Positions 12,987-13,839 of a stretch of DNA of 13,839 nucleotides are shown here, one piece after another; the first letter of the stretch is position 1; every line of letters begins with the position of its first letter. The translations under genes were made by a program, and so were the position numbers. The notes beneath the pieces were generated by a model that was not told the origin of the DNA, did not search any database, and saw nothing but the letters and a program-made list of their open reading frames with translations. The stretch spans positions 1-13,839 of the forward strand of contig CANHXV010000039.1 in the NCBI GenBank assembly GCA_947464665.1, given 5' to 3'. The DNA is from Comamonadaceae bacterium (GTDB lineage Bacteria; Pseudomonadota; Gammaproteobacteria; Burkholderiales; Burkholderiaceae_C).

Positions 12987-13839
12987 TTAAATATAAGTAC
13001 CTGCCAAGGTCAGAATCTTGCCACCTGTGCGCATCTTAAATCTAGCGACACCTGCACTTCGAATCGTATTGACTCCGCCCAAATCCAGTATTCTGACGCC
13101 CCTTTCGCGCAGCTCTTCAATCGCGCGCCACAAAATCAAATGGTGTGCATTCAGCTCACGGCCCTGATCTGAGGTCCAACCCACTTGGTAGGTGGCCGCT
13201 TCGCCATGAATCAAAAACATCATGGCTGCAATGCGATCTCTGCCCAAATCACTTCTGAGCGTCAAAATATTCTTCGCCGGTTGTTTGCGCGATTGCACAT
13301 AGAGGTCAAAAAAAGGAAGCGGCAAACCCTCAAGCTGCTTGTCAACCCTTTGCTGCTTTTCATTGTCGAGCAACCATCTGTACTGACCTTCATTGGTGCC
13401 CACACGGTGAACCGTCATGGTGCTTGACTCAGCACTCACCAAGCTGGCTCGCCAGCGTCCCTCAAGATGCGTTCGCATCTCGGAAATAGGCTGACCAATG
13501 TCCAGCATGACAGTTGACATACCTGACATGATTCTGCGCATGGGGTGCAGGCCGTGTGCTTCTCCTTCTGGAACTTCTGGCGTGACAGCCATGAAACGAA
13601 TACCCGTGAGCGGCAATGATTTCTTCAATGCTTTGTAAACGATGGATTCAGCTTCAGGTGATAAGGACTTAGACCAAATGGGGCCGCGGGTACAAAGGGC
13701 GACAGCACCCAATTTGCCCCACTTCCTGACAATGAACTGGGCTTGGGCAATTTGTTGACCTTGATCCAAGACTCTAGCTCTAAGGACAGGCACCCCCAAC
13801 AATTTCAAACTCGAGCCATAGTCCCACCCTTGCTGCAAA
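12987..13839 (-). CDS. FemAB-like / GNAT-fold acyltransferase (N-terminus beyond window)
   Basis: The frame is open to the right edge; 283 residues are visible and roughly 20-50 are probably missing. The fragment begins at TTG (13838), most likely an internal leucine in a Q-Q-G-W-D-Y-G block that corresponds to the Q-S-W-x-Y-G near the start of FemAB-like proteins. Further signatures are L-E-G-R-W-R (125-130, where relatives have K-W-R-N-x-L), Y-V-Q-S-R-K-Q-P (180-187), and a closing L-D-L-G-G-V-N-T (251-258) with A-G-V-A-R-F-K-M-R-T-G-G (262-273), the typical FemAB/BioF2-like end. Such enzymes transfer amino acids or acyl groups from tRNA or CoA onto peptidoglycan precursors or other amines. 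The donor and acceptor are unknown. It heads the minus-strand cluster that ends in ldcA, which hints at a cell-wall role. Confidence 0.8.
   Translation of the reverse strand, partial: LQQGWDYGSSLKLLGVPVLRARVLDQGQQIAQAQFIVRKWGKLGAVALCTRGPIWSKSLSPEAESIVYKALKKSLPLTGIRFMAVTPEVPEGEAHGLHPMRRIMSGMSTVMLDIGQPISEMRTHLEGRWRASLVSAESSTMTVHRVGTNEGQYRWLLDNEKQQRVDKQLEGLPLPFFDLYVQSRKQPAKNILTLRSDLGRDRIAAMMFLIHGEAATYQVGWTSDQGRELNAHHLILWRAIEELRERGVRILDLGGVNTIRSAGVARFKMRTGGKILTLAGTYI

Noticed and set aside
1..13839. Mobile element, CRISPR array, defence system or prophage
   Set aside because: I saw no transposase, integrase, terminal repeats, regularly spaced repeats or phage genes; the window is housekeeping-type chromosome.

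Overview
The window reads as ordinary, gene-dense bacterial chromosome: 14 protein-coding genes (two cut by the window edges), very short gaps, several 4-base ATGA stop/start overlaps, and no RNA gene, CRISPR array, insertion sequence, integrase or phage gene that I can see. Gene content and order (tex; ygfZ opposite mltG-tmk-holB-tatD-ankyrin; tadA; ldcA) and base composition of roughly half G+C by eye point to a betaproteobacterium of the Burkholderiales, most likely a Comamonadaceae relative such as the Limnohabitans/Rhodoferax group. That placement is inference from protein style and synteny, not a database match.

Layout. (1) 1-1458, plus strand: the C-terminal end of the RNA-binding protein Tex, then a patatin-like lipid hydrolase three bases downstream. 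(2) 1459-2595, minus strand: an iron-containing alcohol dehydrogenase whose stop codon abuts the patatin stop, with a perfect hairpin at the junction. (3) 2596-2703: a divergent regulatory gap carrying four AAGTCA direct repeats. (4) 2704-4572, plus strand: an HSL-type esterase and a fused acyl-CoA thioesterase/GNAT acetyltransferase. (5) 4579-5565, minus strand: ygfZ. (6) 5610-9831, plus strand: mltG-tmk-holB-tatD plus an exported ankyrin-repeat protein. This is the conserved cell-wall/DNA-replication cluster, without the pilZ gene that pseudomonads carry between holB and tatD. (7) 9832-10033: a convergent gap with only a weak hairpin. (8) 13839-10034, minus strand: a FemAB-like acyltransferase (N-terminus off the edge), a PaiB-type FMN-binding protein, a fused TadA/haloalkane-dehalogenase-like protein and an LD-carboxypeptidase. 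The last three are joined by ATGA overlaps and look like one transcript.

How the parts relate. Regions 1-4 hold several ester-, thioester- and alcohol-active enzymes, suggesting lipid or small-ester turnover, although no pathway can be assigned. Region 6 combines glycan-strand termination (MltG), dTTP synthesis (Tmk), the clamp-loader subunit delta' (HolB) and a TatD nuclease-type hydrolase. Region 8 mixes cell-wall functions (FemAB-like enzyme, LdcA) with tRNA editing (TadA).

The most unusual items are two gene fusions. One joins a complete tRNA adenosine deaminase to a complete DhlA-like haloalkane dehalogenase domain with its catalytic triad and halide-binding tryptophans intact. The other joins a YbgC/FadM-type thioesterase to an ElaA/YjcF-like acetyltransferase. 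I found no clear evidence of a wholly new multi-gene system.
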